64,000 nucleotides of DNA from positions 6,607,205 to 6,671,204 of the forward strand of contig OZ004588.1 in assembly GCA_963924555.1 (NCBI GenBank), written 5' to 3'. Source of the DNA: Crambe crambe (Eukaryota > Porifera > Demospongiae > Poecilosclerida > Crambeidae). The translations under genes were made by a program, and so were the position numbers. Under the pieces are notes generated by a model. That model ran no database searches. It saw nothing but the letters and a program-made list of their open reading frames with translations, and was not told the origin of the DNA. Positions 22,217 through 33,109 of the stretch are shown here, piece by piece (position 1 is the stretch's first letter; every line of letters starts with the position of its first letter).

Positions 22217-22554
22217 CTAGAACTTCACTTTTGTATTAGTCTATATGCGGCGGGAGAAAGAAAGAAATACGGTTCAAAGGTCAATAGCTACTGCGACTGC
22301 AGCAAGCCTAGCCAGGCTGGTGAAGATAGAAACAAGCAAGGGGCTGGAGACTGCAGTAAGCCTAGGCCAGCAGAGAATGCATGGCTGCAGCAAGCCTATA
22401 GATAGCAAGAAAAACTGCATAGGAAAAGCCTCACTGAAGGAAGACATAGGCTTAGCTAAAAGAAACCAGCCCCAATAGCATGCAATTTCAAATGCAAAAT
22501 AAGATTGCCATAGATTTTCTGTGGGTGCAGGCTAGTTTATATTACTAACCCATA

Positions 22555-22575
22555 TATTTCCATAGCCTCTTCCCC

Positions 22576-22606
<31 letters not shown>

Positions 22607-22645
22607 AAATATATATATATATATAGGCCTGGGAATGAGGCTATT
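22555..22645. mobile_element. Short TAGCCTC foldback element with a poly-C core
   Basis: TAGCCTCTTCCCC, then a run of about 25 C and an A/TA tract, then GGCCTGGGAATGAGGCTA. The termini match the TAGCCTCGT family, here reduced to about 90 bp with a homopolymer in the middle. Confidence 0.6.
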
Positions 22646-22943
22646 CCAGTGTGATACAGAGTTTTTTCAGCTGGTGGGATTAAGAATCATTACACAAGCC
22701 AACAATTTCCCCTGGATAGGTGAACAGAATTTCAGATAGCAAGCTGTATTGTGAATGTTATGATTGTGAATAAAAATAGTAACTTAATGGATCAACAAAA
22801 TTAAGAGAATAGGCATAAAAATAGTTGACTAAAAATTAGCTGCTGGATTCAAGTGATAATGTTTTATCTCTTGCCATTATAGAGCTTTGTATCTTGGGTA
22901 AGAATTGTTCATTTCCCCTCATGTTCAGTAGTGTTAGTTTAGT

Positions 22944-23420
22944 GGAACAGGTCAGGCCAGTCAGGCCCAGGCCTGACTGGCCTGACCAATATTTTGGGAA
23001 AAACGAGGTTACGATTACTAATTATTAATGGCTATCGATCAATAACAAAATACAAGTTAATAATTATTATTAAGTGGCTATAAATCAATAACAAAATATT
23101 TGCTATTAAGTGGCTATCAATCAATAACAAAATACTAAGTGGCTATAAATCAATAATACAAGTTAATATAAATTATTATTAAGACTAAAGTGGCTATCAA
23201 TCAATAACGAAATATAAGTTAACTATTTGTATGTGGCTATCAATCAATATGTCTCAAGAAAGTGTCCTTTGTATGATGCTTGTAGAACTTTAGTGGTCTG
23301 GGGATTACATTTCAATTTCAAGCTTGACCAATCGAATTTTGCTTCCAACATCTCTGAGATTGGCTTTCTTGGCAACTATAATTGAGTGGGGTTGTCAGAC
23401 CATGCACCTTTAACTGAGTT
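22944..23420. mobile_element. Truncated relative of the 5692-6554 element
   Basis: It starts GGAACAGGTCAGGCCAGTC and shares internal strings with 5692-6554. It carries several direct copies of GTGGCTATCAATCAATAAC (23030-23260). The right inverted end is missing. Confidence 0.6.
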
Positions 23421-24828
23421 TTGGATGATTTGTATATAGTCCTTGCAAAAAATGGGGTATGACAAAAAAGGTCCAACCTCATTGTGCACTGTTGACATGT
23501 CATGTTGTGTCCTTGTGTTTATAGTCCAGATATGTTCACTAATGGAGTCTGTGCAATTTAGAAACACTCCCTTCCCCTCCCTCCCCCAACCACTCTGGTC
23601 GGTCCAGTTTTCACCAGACCACTCCATGCCTGCAGAGTTAGCTAAGTGATTATGTGTATATGAAGCACCATGACCTTCAAGAATCATGATCACACTAGCA
23701 TAGCTTTATCGAAACTCCTTCTGATAAGTGGGTGAAAGATAAAGTGGGCATGGCGATCTCACGCACAGGCATACTGGGCCACTCAAATTCTGTGGATACA
23801 CCCCTGTCCCCTCCCCCTCTTCCCGAATGGAACACCACCCTCTTATAGTCCAGATATGTGGGTTTAGAAGCACTCCCTCACCCCCTTGGAAATATCACTT
23901 AGAAGCACACAATAATATAGTCTTCTTTCTATTCTACAAATTAGTGATTCCATTTTCATTAAGTCTCCTATTTTGATTCTGTAAGTGACATCTTCATCAA
24001 TATTGTGTACTCAGCAGATGTAGTTCCATGGAACAGGAATTAAAAGACAGATATTAGCTAGAGTGTTCATGTTAAGAAATAGCATCTCATTGATAACCAA
24101 TGCAGTTGTGATCCCATATCTTCCTCATGCTGCTATAATGATTACAGAACATAATGACTATTATGACATAAGCATGATGTAATAACTACTATGACATAAG
24201 CATGATGTAATAACTACATTATATGAGCATGCTCCAGTAGTACAGTACATGCTGTACACTGAAAGTGTGTGCAACACATTATACACACCCCCAACTAGTC
24301 AGTTATATCTTGAGCTGTGAGTATCATTAGCTATAAACAAAGGCCATTACATGTACCAATACCAATCACATGACTGTGTGATTTAGCGCCCCCCCCCCCC
24401 ACACACACACACACACACACACCACACACACTAAAATCTTGAAAGAAACTCTGCCAAACCCTTCCCTCCATTAATGTGTGTGTATATCATTTGAACTTGA
24501 CATGTACACCAGTAGAGAGGTGCATGCATCTGTGATCAGATAAGCTGAATTGATATTTGTCATGGTAACCTTAAAATTTGGTGGAAGTGTGGGTGTAATT
24601 TGGTACATTTTGTTACCACACCCACTTTAGTCTACTTCAGGTTGCAAATAAATTCGCCTCAAAACTTACATTAGGGCTATGGATGTCTGGGCTATTGGAT
24701 TGACCTATTTAAACACTCGTGAAGAATTCTGATGTGATCCAGCTAAACCTAAAGGATGAACAAAATCTAGACTACTTAGCTAACGATAAGCCTATATCTC
24801 TGCTGTTAGGCGGCGCCTACCCTTTACC
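23421..24828. other. Repeats only
   Basis: 24060-24160 is the second copy of the 12765 repeat. GACATAAGCATGATGTAATAAC is duplicated at 24150-24220. 24387-24425 is a C run followed by (CA)n. No gene is supported. Confidence 0.5.
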
Positions 24829-25199
24829 TAGTCTGGCATAGCACCGCCCACCGACTTGAGTAGTGGTCTGGTGACATATAATACAACGAGTTGTGCCGTT
24901 TAGCAGGAAAACTGCTAAATCAATGAATATCATTAAATGACGTTTAATGACGTAAAATTACGCAAACACTTGGGGCCTTTTCCTGTAAGTTCGCACGCTA
25001 AAATTGTACCTGCCATGCTCGCCAATTAAATTAAGAATAACTATGACAACTGTGATGTCACTGGCTGATTATAATACCGCTTCCTACGACACTTCCTGTT
25101 AGTAACGCGCATGCGCAATAGAATCCACCGGCACAACTCGTTGTATTGTATGTCACCAGACCACCTACTAAAGTCGGTGGGCGGTGCTGTGCCAGACTA
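24829..25199. mobile_element. Mutator-like foldback element, TAGTCTGGC family, perfect 9-bp target duplication
   Basis: TAGTCTGGCATAGCACCGCC and GGTCTGGTGACATA at the left are mirrored by GGCGGTGCTGTGCCAGACTA at the right, with arms of roughly 75 bp. CCCTTTACC stands directly outside both ends (24820-24828 and 25200-25208). A 9-bp duplication with long inverted arms is the Mutator (MULE) pattern. There is no coding sequence. Confidence 0.85.
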
Positions 25200-25208
25200 C
25201 CCTTTACC

Positions 25209-26540
25209 TCCTTTTCCCTCGAGTGTGCAACGTTGTACATGCACGCGCACATTGTTGATCGGACGTACGTACACGCGACCATAGCCTGGGCCCCAGGCTA
25301 TGATTGTTACTAGGAACAGATTAGCTTTACGAAAAAAGGTAGCTAACACCCCATAGCATAGTTAATAACTTTACAACCTTACTTGTGCCATAATTATTTG
25401 CTGCATATGTGCCAGCCTGCTTGTGGCTTTGTAGCTATCCCTTACAATAAATAAATTTGCAACTTACAGTTCCAGAGTTTAGACCTTAGTACACCCTCAT
25501 ACCTTTTTAGCCAGTGCAATTTTTGCATGTATTCAATAAGTTCAGCCAATAGTTCACATTAGCTCAGAACTTCGAGAGGTTGATTCCTCCAGCTACATTA
25601 TATTTTTTTTTGGTCTCTTCCATGAGAGAGGCTTCGATATGTGAATTCACTCATAGGTTTGGGCAAGGTGCAGAGATGAAGAAACTGAAGGAAGTTATGG
25701 CTGCACACTTGATACCAAATTTAATATGTTATAGCTATTAATGTGGGCATGCGCAATGAAGAGTACATGGCCTGGCAGTTTTATATTGCCAGTTACATAC
25801 ATAATTATAGTCTAGGGCACCATAGATTGCATAGACTACGTAACCGGCACGGTGCACAGTTGACCATCCTTGAGGAATATAATATATTATAGCTGTTATA
25901 AAAAAATAATGTAGCTACTCTTTTCATTTCATTGCTTAGGACACATTACAGCACCAAGGAATAAATGAAGAAAGGGTCAATTCTATTATATAGGATGGAG
26001 CCTGACTTACATGGAGTCATATCATCATTAAGCAAAGGGGGGATTTGCAATATGAATTTAGTATGAGGGCATACATGGCAAAATATGCTCGGTGAGTTCC
26101 AACAAGAAGGGATTAATTTGATGCAAAAATGAAGTGGCAGCAGGTACCACATGTACTATTCATATAAGAGAGCTTGAACTGTTGTAAAGCCAAGCGCTGA
26201 TGAATTAGAGTGACAGCAGTTAAAATTATACAATGTCCACACTTACTTCGCTGGTGCGCTTCTGCAGAACTGTCACTTCTTGACTTGCAGTTTCTTTAAT
26301 GGGGCGGCAAATTGCGGATTATAAATCCTCTATTAGCTAGTATGGATATGGCTAATTATCTACGTAGCTAAATGTAATGGAAGAAATGTCCCTGCCATAT
26401 GTCACATCAAAGTATGTATAGCATAAGTGGAGTAATTCCAAATGGCATGGTAGCTAATTCTGAGACTTCTGAGCTCAAAGATGGTGAGTGGATTATGAAC
26501 TAGAGCTCATAAGCTTGCAAATTACCCTACCATTTGGGCC
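25209..26540. other. Gene-free stretch
   Basis: Only AT-rich DNA and a short palindrome (ATAGCCTGGGCCCCAGGCTAT, 25283-25303). No ORF with recognisable features. Confidence 0.5.
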
Positions 26541-26549
26541 GGCTGGCCT

Positions 26550-26658
26550 TAGTCTGGCATAGCGAACCCTTTACCTCCCCTTCCCCCCCTTTCCCCCCCC
26601 CCCCCCCCCCCCCCCCCCCCAAGAAAAAAGAGGTAAAGGGTCAGCTACACCAGACCTA
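26550..26658. mobile_element. Mini Mutator-like element, TAGTCTGGC family, 9-bp target duplication
   Basis: TAGTCTGGCATAGC and CCCTTTACCTCC, a 28-C core, then GAGGTAAAGGG and CCAGACCTA. GGCTGGCCT is repeated on both sides (26541-26549 and 26659-26667). At 109 bp it is a stem with a homopolymer loop. Confidence 0.85.
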
Positions 26659-26789
26659 GGCTGGCCTATCAATCCCTCTCTGGCCTCCAGGTCCAAGCTC
26701 TCCAACTCTTTGCTTTTCATAAGAGATACTCAGAGAACCTTGGACTGACTGATGCCCAGAAGCAAGATAAACCTGGCACCTTGATCATT

Positions 26790-26863
26790 TAGTCTCGTGA
26801 GCCAGCTCACTTATTTTTTTTTCGCGAGCGATAAAAAAATAAGTGGGCTGGCTCGCGAGACTA
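26790..26863. mobile_element. Mini Mutator-like element, TAGTCTCG family, perfect 9-bp target duplication
   Basis: TAGTCTCGTGAGCCAGC and its reverse complement ending CTCGCGAGACTA form a 74-bp foldback. TTGATCATT occurs directly on both sides (26781-26789 and 26864-26872). It is inserted in the gypsy gag fossil. Confidence 0.85.
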
Positions 26864-26869
26864 TTGATC

Positions 26870-26935
26870 ATTGACTATAACTGTTATAGCTAACTTCTCA
26901 ACTCTTAAAAATTCAAACACCAGCAGAGAGTGGAT
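26870..26935. mobile_element. Half copy of the 43335-43464 element
   Basis: GACTATAACTGTTATAG, ACTTCTCAA and AACACCAGCAGAGAG match one half of the foldback element at 43335-43464. The other arm is absent. Confidence 0.55.
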
Positions 26936-28027
26936 TCTGTTGATCAAGGTGCCAGGTGAATGCAAATAGAGTCATAGCAGCCTTGAAGCAACACGTTGAA
27001 GGACGCATCAATGAAACTGTAGGAGAGGAAACCTAGCCTCAGACAGAGAAAACAACAGTTTGGTGAATCTTTTAATGATATCCTCATATCTCTTTGTGAA
27101 CATGTAACTTCTGTACTAGCTAATATATGCATGTCTGCAGAAAGCAACCAGAGGCTTCCATGTATTCAGTTCAAGTCCAAGATTTCAATGTTGACCAAAC
27201 CATCACTAAATGTTGTGCTTTAGAGGCGGCAAAAAAATCCCTGACAGACATCAAAGGATCATCTGATATCAGTTAAAGCTAATCCCACCGACAGCAGTAC
27301 ACTCAATCCATGCAGAGGTGTGCAACAGACACCATGAGAGTTGCCGAAAAAATTGCCCTGCATATAGGAAAGCATGCTGCAAGCGTGGCAAGATAGCCAG
27401 CAGAAACCATTAGTCAGTGGAAGGACACAGGGTTGACCACACCCAAAGCTAGATACAACACTTGAGAATGCACAAGGCAACACCTCAGAGTCTAATATGA
27501 ACTCCAGCTCCACCCCAACCATCAAGATGCCAGCTCGGGTATTCTTCCAGAATGCTATCCAAAACACACCACGTCCGTGAAAGCATTCCAAATAATATAA
27601 TCTATAAATAATGACCTAGCTACCAATGGTGTCTGCAGAGGAAATTTTGTCCAAATTCCAACCATATTTGATGGCCAGATTCCCACCAATTCTATGATCA
27701 TGTGATTGCGATGTAAGACCACCCTTAAGGAGGAGGATGCTGCCTCTATGGTAGCTATTATGTCAAATTGAAGAGATAATTATTGGTAATGTTTTCCCCC
27801 CCCTGTGTATTGAACAGTCTGCATCAGGTTCCAGTGATTTTTCAGAAGAATAATTATTGTAGGTATAGTTACCTACATAGCAGGATTGTAGCATAACCAA
27901 GCATTATAATCATTATTTCACACAGTCATTACTATCTACAAGACTTAATACAATTCCTATACTTATTGGTTCTCTCAGTCATGTATCCTTATAATTATGA
28001 GTCAGTCCCTTCTTTTTTCTGGCATAA

Positions 28028-28417
28028 TTAGTAGTAGGCCCAGTGACAGCGTGTCAAGGGATGGTAGTGTTTGTAGCTGGTGATGCATACGCGAAGGTGG
28101 TTTCTGTAATAGTGATGCAGATAATAATACTGGCTCTTGGCTTTTTTCCCACCATCTTCATCTCCTGAAATGAGTGCGCCTCCATCTTCATCTTCTTTCT
28201 CTTGCAGTTGGGCCAGGATATGTTGTAGCCTTGCATCAGGGTCCTCCCCATCTCCTCCCTCGGCTGCCAGTGCTGCTTTGCCTTCATCGGCTTGCTGGAT
28301 TTCATTCATTATCCGCCCCATTTCAGCTGCAGAGAGCTTACTCTTTCGATCTTGTCCAGGCATGCTGAGAGCAACAGAAAGAGTTGCTGCAAAAAGCAGA
28401 GCAATGAGATACTTCAT
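28028..28417 (-). CDS. Secreted His/Tyr-rich peptide precursor (type C, copy 1)
   Basis: 129 residues in one exon. A signal peptide (MKYLIALLFAATLSVALS) is followed by a charged pro-region (MPGQDRKSK, then a Glu/Asp-rich helix to about residue 90, KEDEDGGALISGDEDGG). Lys-Lys then leads to a tail of about 37 residues starting SQYYYLHHYY, very rich in His and Tyr, with two cysteines (VCITSY, TRCHW) spaced to form one loop. An acidic pro-part before a cationic or metal-binding tail is typical of antimicrobial-peptide precursors. The tail recalls histatins only in composition. The paralog at 39496 is inverted and differs at few positions. Function is unproven. Confidence 0.75.
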   Translation of the reverse strand: MKYLIALLFAATLSVALSMPGQDRKSKLSAAEMGRIMNEIQQADEGKAALAAEGGDGEDPDARLQHILAQLQEKEDEDGGALISGDEDGGKKAKSQYYYLHHYYRNHLRVCITSYKHYHPLTRCHWAYY

Positions 28418-28522
28418 CGTTTACTTGTTGCTGAGAAGTAAGAGGCTTTTAGTGATCTCAATCGATATAATTATGGTCGCTATTATATGGTGTTCAGTGA
28501 CTAAATAGTTGTCTCTCAGCTG

Positions 28523-28531
28523 CTTTTATAA
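28523..28531 (-). promoter_or_regulatory. TATA box of type C copy 1
   Basis: TTATAAAAG on the minus strand about 110 bp upstream of the ATG. The upstream region differs from that of the other type C gene although the coding and 3' regions are nearly the same. Confidence 0.5.
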
Positions 28532-28539
28532 GAAAGGAA

Positions 28540-29760
28540 GATCATAATATTAAGGTACTTATGATAGGGCCTATAAACACATTAATTGAATTGAAGCTTC
28601 TCACTATTTTTTCCTGTGTATGTACACATGAGACCGTAGGAAACAATCAATATGAAAAATGCTGAGAATTCCTTCAGTAGCTAGCTTGATAATGGAAGGC
28701 CTATAGCTACGTATGAAAAAATGTTTGTTTCCTTTCTTTTACAGCTTGCTTGCACAATATATTTTTAAAGTGTGACTTTCAATTTCTTACTGATGTGATC
28801 GAGGCACTATTAATGATGCTGTCGGAATTATAGTGTGACTTTCAATTTCCTAATTATTGTCTATAGCTTGAAAAAACTGATGTGATCGAGCCATAACAAT
28901 GATGGTTGAATTAGGAAGGAGCTAGCTATGGCTAGCTATATAGCTTTACATTATACAGTGTGACTTCCAATTTCCTATTTTGTCTGTAGTTGTAGTTAAT
29001 CGAAAAAAACAACAACTGATGTGATGGTTCTGGTGCTGTTGATGGAGGAAGTATAGCTAGCTAGAAATTTAGAGATCAACAAAGGGTTCAATAGGTATAC
29101 ATATGAATCCTGAGCTATGGTTTTTGAGTGAGAAGCATTGGCTATTATTATTATAATAATAATGCAACACTTTTGACTGAGAAAATTGTCTGAAGTTTAA
29201 AGTTTTTAGAGCTCCAACTAATAGCTACTTAATACTATAATTATTCTAAAGGTAAAATTTCACACCATACAAAGTGCATGTGTGACTATGAGTGTTCACG
29301 CGGCTAGCTATAGCTGACATGTGGCAAATAAATATACATAGGATAAGCCATTGCTCCTGTAGGTCTTCATAAAATTTAATATTGTGTTATAAAAAGTTTT
29401 GCTTCTTTATAATAGAAAAATTAAAACTGTATCTTTAACCTTAAAATTAGTATAATAAGTAATAATTATGTAGGGTGCAGACTTTACACTCAAGGATGTA
29501 CCAATATTACTCTCCTTGGGTGCAGCAAAGGGTGTAGATAGTTCCCACCAGTTTCATTTCAGAGTATATAGCAGTCCTGTGCTTCAGGTCTACCTAGAAT
29601 GTGGGGGGAGAAGGTGCTCCAATTCATGAAGAGATTAAGCATGCATTTCTATAGATAACTAAGACAATTCCTTCTATCTAATTATATGCATGGTTGAGAT
29701 TGGGAAATAATTATTGTATTACACCACAATGTGATTATAACTCAGAGTACGAGTTAATTA
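28540..29760. other. Gene-free spacer with short repeats
   Basis: GTGTGACTTTCAATTTCCTA and ACTGATGTGATCGAG recur three times between 28760 and 29040. No coding signal. Confidence 0.55.
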
Positions 29761-29889
29761 AGATAGCCAACACATTCTTTATAGATGGTCAATTTAGCAA
29801 TGAGATTTATAGATGGTCGATTTAGCAATGAGAAGCCCACACATTCTTAGAGCATTAGCTATTTCAGTATGAAGATTTTTGATGGTTCT

Positions 29890-29936
29890 ACCCATGTATT
29901 ATGCATTCAGTGGCAGGGAATAAAAGCTAGCAACAC
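29890..29936 (+). promoter_or_regulatory. Conserved type A promoter block, copy 1
   Basis: CCCATGTATTATGCATTCA, then GTGGCAGGGAATAAAAG and GCAACAC. AATAAAAG (29919-29926) lies 74 bp before the ATG and is the likely TATA-like element. Near-identical blocks precede the genes at 32227 and 34881. Confidence 0.6.
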
Positions 29937-29992
29937 AGAATTTCCACACTAATTGCTCATGGTTTGATAGGAAGCTTCAAAGAGCAGTGACG

Positions 29993-30328
29993 ATGAAGTG
30001 TTTGTCTATTTTTCTCTTTCTTGGGATCATTCTGACTATTGTTGTTGCCTTTCCATCAAAGCGTACAGAGGAATTGTCAAACAGAGATGACATTGAGGCA
30101 GAGTTAAAAGAGAATGCCAGATCTTCAGATGCAATGCATGCATCCGAGTCTGATGAATATGAAGACGACATTGAAGAAGTTTTAGCTCAAGATGAAGATG
30201 GGGATGATGAAGTTGCTACTCTTGCATTAATAAGGTCCACACGCTGTTACTGGCATTTTTGCAGTTTCAGGCTTTCTGGATTAAGCTGTCGCAAAGTGAG
30301 AAAACTAAGCTGCAGACCTTGGTTTTAG
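29993..30328 (+). CDS. Secreted acidic-pro/cationic-tail peptide precursor (type A1)
   Basis: The start is the ATG at 29993, since the frame upstream has only a non-ATG codon. 111 residues: signal peptide MKCLSIFLFLGIILTIVVA, then a pro-region dense in Glu and Asp (DEYEDDIEEVLAQDEDGDDE), then a basic tail from about residue 80 with four cysteines spaced C-x4-C-x8-C-x7-C and ending CRPWF. The tail shares C-x-F-x6-C with A2, A3 and B. The architecture matches antimicrobial-peptide precursors such as Hydra arminins or periculins in layout, not in sequence. An antimicrobial or defence role is inference. Confidence 0.75.
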   Translation: MKCLSIFLFLGIILTIVVAFPSKRTEELSNRDDIEAELKENARSSDAMHASESDEYEDDIEEVLAQDEDGDDEVATLALIRSTRCYWHFCSFRLSGLSCRKVRKLSCRPWF

Positions 30329-30584
30329 GGGTGAAGATCCTTTAGTTTTATCAATAATTAAATTGAACGTTATAGCCAATTAACTACCATGACAATGTGC
30401 CTAACCATTGATGAATGAACATGCTCAGTAAATTTACTGTGGAATAGATGCATATAAATTCATTAATTTTATCCACGAGTCTTATACGTAAGCATCCTGT
30501 TCATTGAATTTTTTTTTTTTTTTTTTTTTTTGGTCATGGTGCAATTTGATGAATCCAATTCCATGGATATCTGATAGCACCCTC

Positions 30585-30720
30585 TGGCAATGTATAGACC
30601 CCTCAATGAAATCTCTAGCTTGCAATTAAGACCCCTCAATGAAACCCTAGCCCTAGTCTGAAATTCATACCCCTCATTGAAACCCCTAGCTTGCAATTCA
30701 GACCACCCTAGCCCACTTGA
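30585..30720. repeat. Minisatellite after type A1 (GACCCCTCAATGAAA units)
   Basis: Units such as GACCCCTCAATGAAACCC and TAGCTTGCAATT, four or five times, preceded by a 22-T tract at 30509-30531. The same family follows A2 and A3 (33110-33375 and 35685-35880), so it travelled with the gene unit. Confidence 0.75.
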
Positions 30721-30869
30721 CATCAATTTGAAATCTTTGTTCAAAGTAGAGCACAGGAGCCTCGGGATTTTTTTTTTGAATTTAAAAATGTATTTAAAAA
30801 AAGGTTCACTTGAGTAGCTATAACATAGCTAACCTGACTCCAGCTAGAGGAGTTCTGTGTGGCTTCATG

Positions 30870-31200
30870 CAGTAAGATGCTCAAGAACTTCCACAACAAC
30901 TATAGCCATACAAAGGCACAATCAAAAACATCTTTTGCCTTCCTTCTCATGGGGATCGTTCTTGCTACAGCTTTCGGAGCTCTTGCTAAAGATAGGAAAG
31001 AAACAGCAAGTGTATAGAAGATACTATTACAACTGAATCAAAAGGGACAACTGGAATGGTTGCTAATTACTCAGAGTCAAAACTTGAGAAGGTGCTAAGG
31101 GAGCTGGAAAAGAGATCCTCCGCAGGTGAGTTTGTTGCTAGATTTTTTCTTCAATTTAGTTGAACTTTCGTTAGATCCAATCGTGTGTGCTATGTAGTAC
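30870..31200 (+). pseudogene. Relic of a type B peptide precursor gene
   Basis: The DNA aligns with the intact type B gene at 33651 from the 5' leader (CTGTGTGGCTTCAT) through the signal-peptide region (CATCTTTTGCCTTCCTTCT, TACAGCTTTCGGA) and pro-region (GGGACAACTGGAATGGTTGC) to the start of the tail. It is broken in several places and no longer encodes a usable precursor. Its position after A1 mirrors that of the intact type B gene after A2, which shows that the ancestral unit was an A-B gene pair. Confidence 0.75.
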
Positions 31201-31309
31201 TACGTATAAGTAACATGTGTGTCTTATTAGTAGCGCGCGCAAACATGTGCAAGCTAGCTATAATAAAGAAGCGGCAAACGAGTTAACAGTTATCTGAGAA
31301 TTTACAGTG

Positions 31310-31670
31310 GCGGCTGAGGGTGGGGGCGAGAGGGGCTAGAGCCCCCCACCCCCCACTTTTTAGCAGGTGGGGGCTGAGCCCCCCCCCCCCCCCCCCCCCC
31401 CCCCACTTTTTTGACCCATTATATAATTGACTAACTGCAGCAGTAAAGTCTACTGTCTAGTCACTAATGATGTTGCACATTAGTGACTGCATTGTTGTTG
31501 GCCACAACATGTATAGAATCAAAACCTTTTTGTGTCCTCGACTCAGCCACCCCTGGCTAATTGCTGGAATGTACAAATTGTTATTTGGTACATAGCAATC
31601 CAGCATGGTGCAATGGGGCTTGGGGTTGGCCCCCCCAGGTAAATTTATGTTCCTCCGCCTATGAGAAAGT
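31310..31670. mobile_element. Possible foldback element with GGCGG ends and a 27-C tract
   Basis: GTGGCGGCTGAGGGTGG at the left and GTTCCTCCGCC at the right are loosely complementary. C tracts occur at 31350-31360 and 31378-31404, and GGCCCCCCCAGGTAAATT near the right end. The boundaries are uncertain. Confidence 0.4.
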
Positions 31671-32130
31671 ATTGTTAGCAAGCCTACATGAAAGCCATAG
31701 TGAGAGCAGAGCTAGAGGCAAGGTTTTATGATCCGTAAAAAAAAAGCAGCAAGAGAGCCTAAATATTGCAAGAACAGAAACTATACAAAGTCATAAGTTG
31801 GCTAACAGTCCTGAGAAAGCTGAAGAGAGCTAGCCAACGCCGGTTACAATAAAGCTAAGCTATGACCTCCATAAATACTATATTGTGAAGCTAGCTTACT
31901 CAGCTACAACAGCATAGAAAATAGAATTAGATGTAATAACATGCATGCAACTAACGTGCAGAGTTAATTAATTATCTGAGATAGCCCACACATTCTTTAG
32001 ATGGTTAATTTAGCAGGGCGCGTTGTTAATATGATAAGAAACGCATACTTTCTTCCTGAATTTGATTTAAGACAGCCCAAACATTCTTAGAGCATTAGCT
32101 ATGTCAACTCACAGTGTTCCTGGTGGGAAC

Positions 32131-32178
32131 CACCCATGTATTATGCATTCATTGGCAGGGAATAAAAGTTAGCAACAC
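32131..32178 (+). promoter_or_regulatory. Conserved type A promoter block, copy 2
   Basis: CACCCATGTATTATGCATTC, ATTGGCAGGGAATAAAAG and TAGCAACAC. AATAAAAG at 32161-32168 is 66 bp before the ATG. The similarity with the A1 upstream region begins earlier, at about 31985 (CACACATTCTTTAGATGG). Confidence 0.6.
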
Positions 32179-32226
32179 GCAGCACTTCCACGCTAACTGC
32201 TCGTGGTTTGATAGGGAGCAGTGACG

Positions 32227-32628
32227 ATGAAGTGTTTGTCTATTTTTCTCTTTCTTGGGCTCATTCTGACTATTGCTGTTGCCTCTCCATCAAAGCGTGC
32301 AAAGGAATTGTCAAACATATATATAGATGACATCGAGACAGAGTTAAAAGGGAATGCCAGATCTGCAGATGATGAAGATGATATTGAGACAGAGAAAGAG
32401 AATGCCATATCTGTTGGTGCATCTGAGTCTAATGAAGATGAAGACGACAATGAAGAAGTTTTAGCTCAAGATGAAGATGGGGATGACAAAATTGCCACTC
32501 TTGCACATAATTATTGGTTTAAAAGGCGCATCCGTTGTTTGGTGTATACTTGCAGATTCGGCCATAATTCCTTCACCTGTCGCCGACGACGACGCTGCAG
32601 ACGACGAGGACGCTGGGGCCGGAGGTGA
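32227..32628 (+). CDS. Secreted acidic-pro/cationic-tail peptide precursor (type A2)
   Basis: 133 residues from the ATG at 32227. Signal peptide MKCLSIFLFLGLILTIAVAS, a pro-region longer than in A1 because of an extra Glu/Asp-Glu/Lys segment, and the conserved EEVLAQDEDGDDK block. The tail starts near WFKRRIRC and has four cysteines, C-x4-C-x8-C-x5-C, with an extreme Arg cluster (CRRRRRCRRRGRWGRR). The signal peptide and pro-region are almost identical to A1, while the tail differs strongly. That is the usual pattern of conserved leader and rapidly diversifying mature part in defence peptides. Confidence 0.75.
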   Translation: MKCLSIFLFLGLILTIAVASPSKRAKELSNIYIDDIETELKGNARSADDEDDIETEKENAISVGASESNEDEDDNEEVLAQDEDGDDKIATLAHNYWFKRRIRCLVYTCRFGHNSFTCRRRRRCRRRGRWGRR

Positions 32629-32765
32629 AGACCCTAACATTTTCTCTTCAAGAGTGTTTAGATAGCTAGCTAGCTATAGTACTTTTTGCATACAGATAGC
32701 TAATTGAATAACTTTAGTATCTTAGCGCTGTAGATTTAGCTTTGTAGATTTTAGATTTTAGCTAT

Positions 32766-32766
<1 letters not shown>

Positions 32767-32808
<42 letters not shown>
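32767..32808. repeat. (TC)n microsatellite
   Basis: About 21 CT dinucleotides in the 3' flank of A2. Confidence 0.95.
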
Positions 32809-32810
<2 letters not shown>

Positions 32811-33109
32811 ATTTACAATTTTAAACTGAACGCTATAGCCAACTACCACCATGGGGGGAAGTTGTAGTGACAATGTGTCAATAACCATTGATGAATGAAC
32901 GTAAACAGTACATGGTCAAAAAATTAATACATGTACTCATCACGAATCTGTTCATTGGTCATTTTTTCTGGTCATGGTCAATTTGATGAATCAAATTCCA
33001 TGGATATCTGGTTTCTAGCAACCTCTGCACTGTAGCTACGTATGTGAGAGTATGACAGCTAGCACTCTCTATCCATGCATGCATATAGCTACCATGCATG
33101 TTTTGTTTA

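Larger units (their letters stand above)
26690..27600 (+). mobile_element. Fossil gag region of a Ty3/gypsy-type LTR retrotransposon
   Basis: Between about 26975 and 27260 the translated sequence resembles gypsy gag: a KQHVEGRINETVERRN segment and later a CCALEAAKKSLTDIKGSSD segment, which in the family precedes the CCHC knuckles. It is broken in many places and no LTRs or pol were found attached. Two short DNA elements (26790-26863 and about 26870-26935) are inserted in it, so it predates both. Confidence 0.5.

Noticed and set aside
28137-28508. Ser-rich plus-strand frame opposite type C copy 1
   Set aside because: Antisense of the acidic pro-region; the same shadow appears opposite copy 2 at 39393-39785.
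29987-29992. GTG codon as start for type A1 (and likewise 32221 for A2, 33591 for B)
   Set aside because: Animal genes do not normally start on GTG. The in-frame ATG shortly downstream begins each signal peptide.
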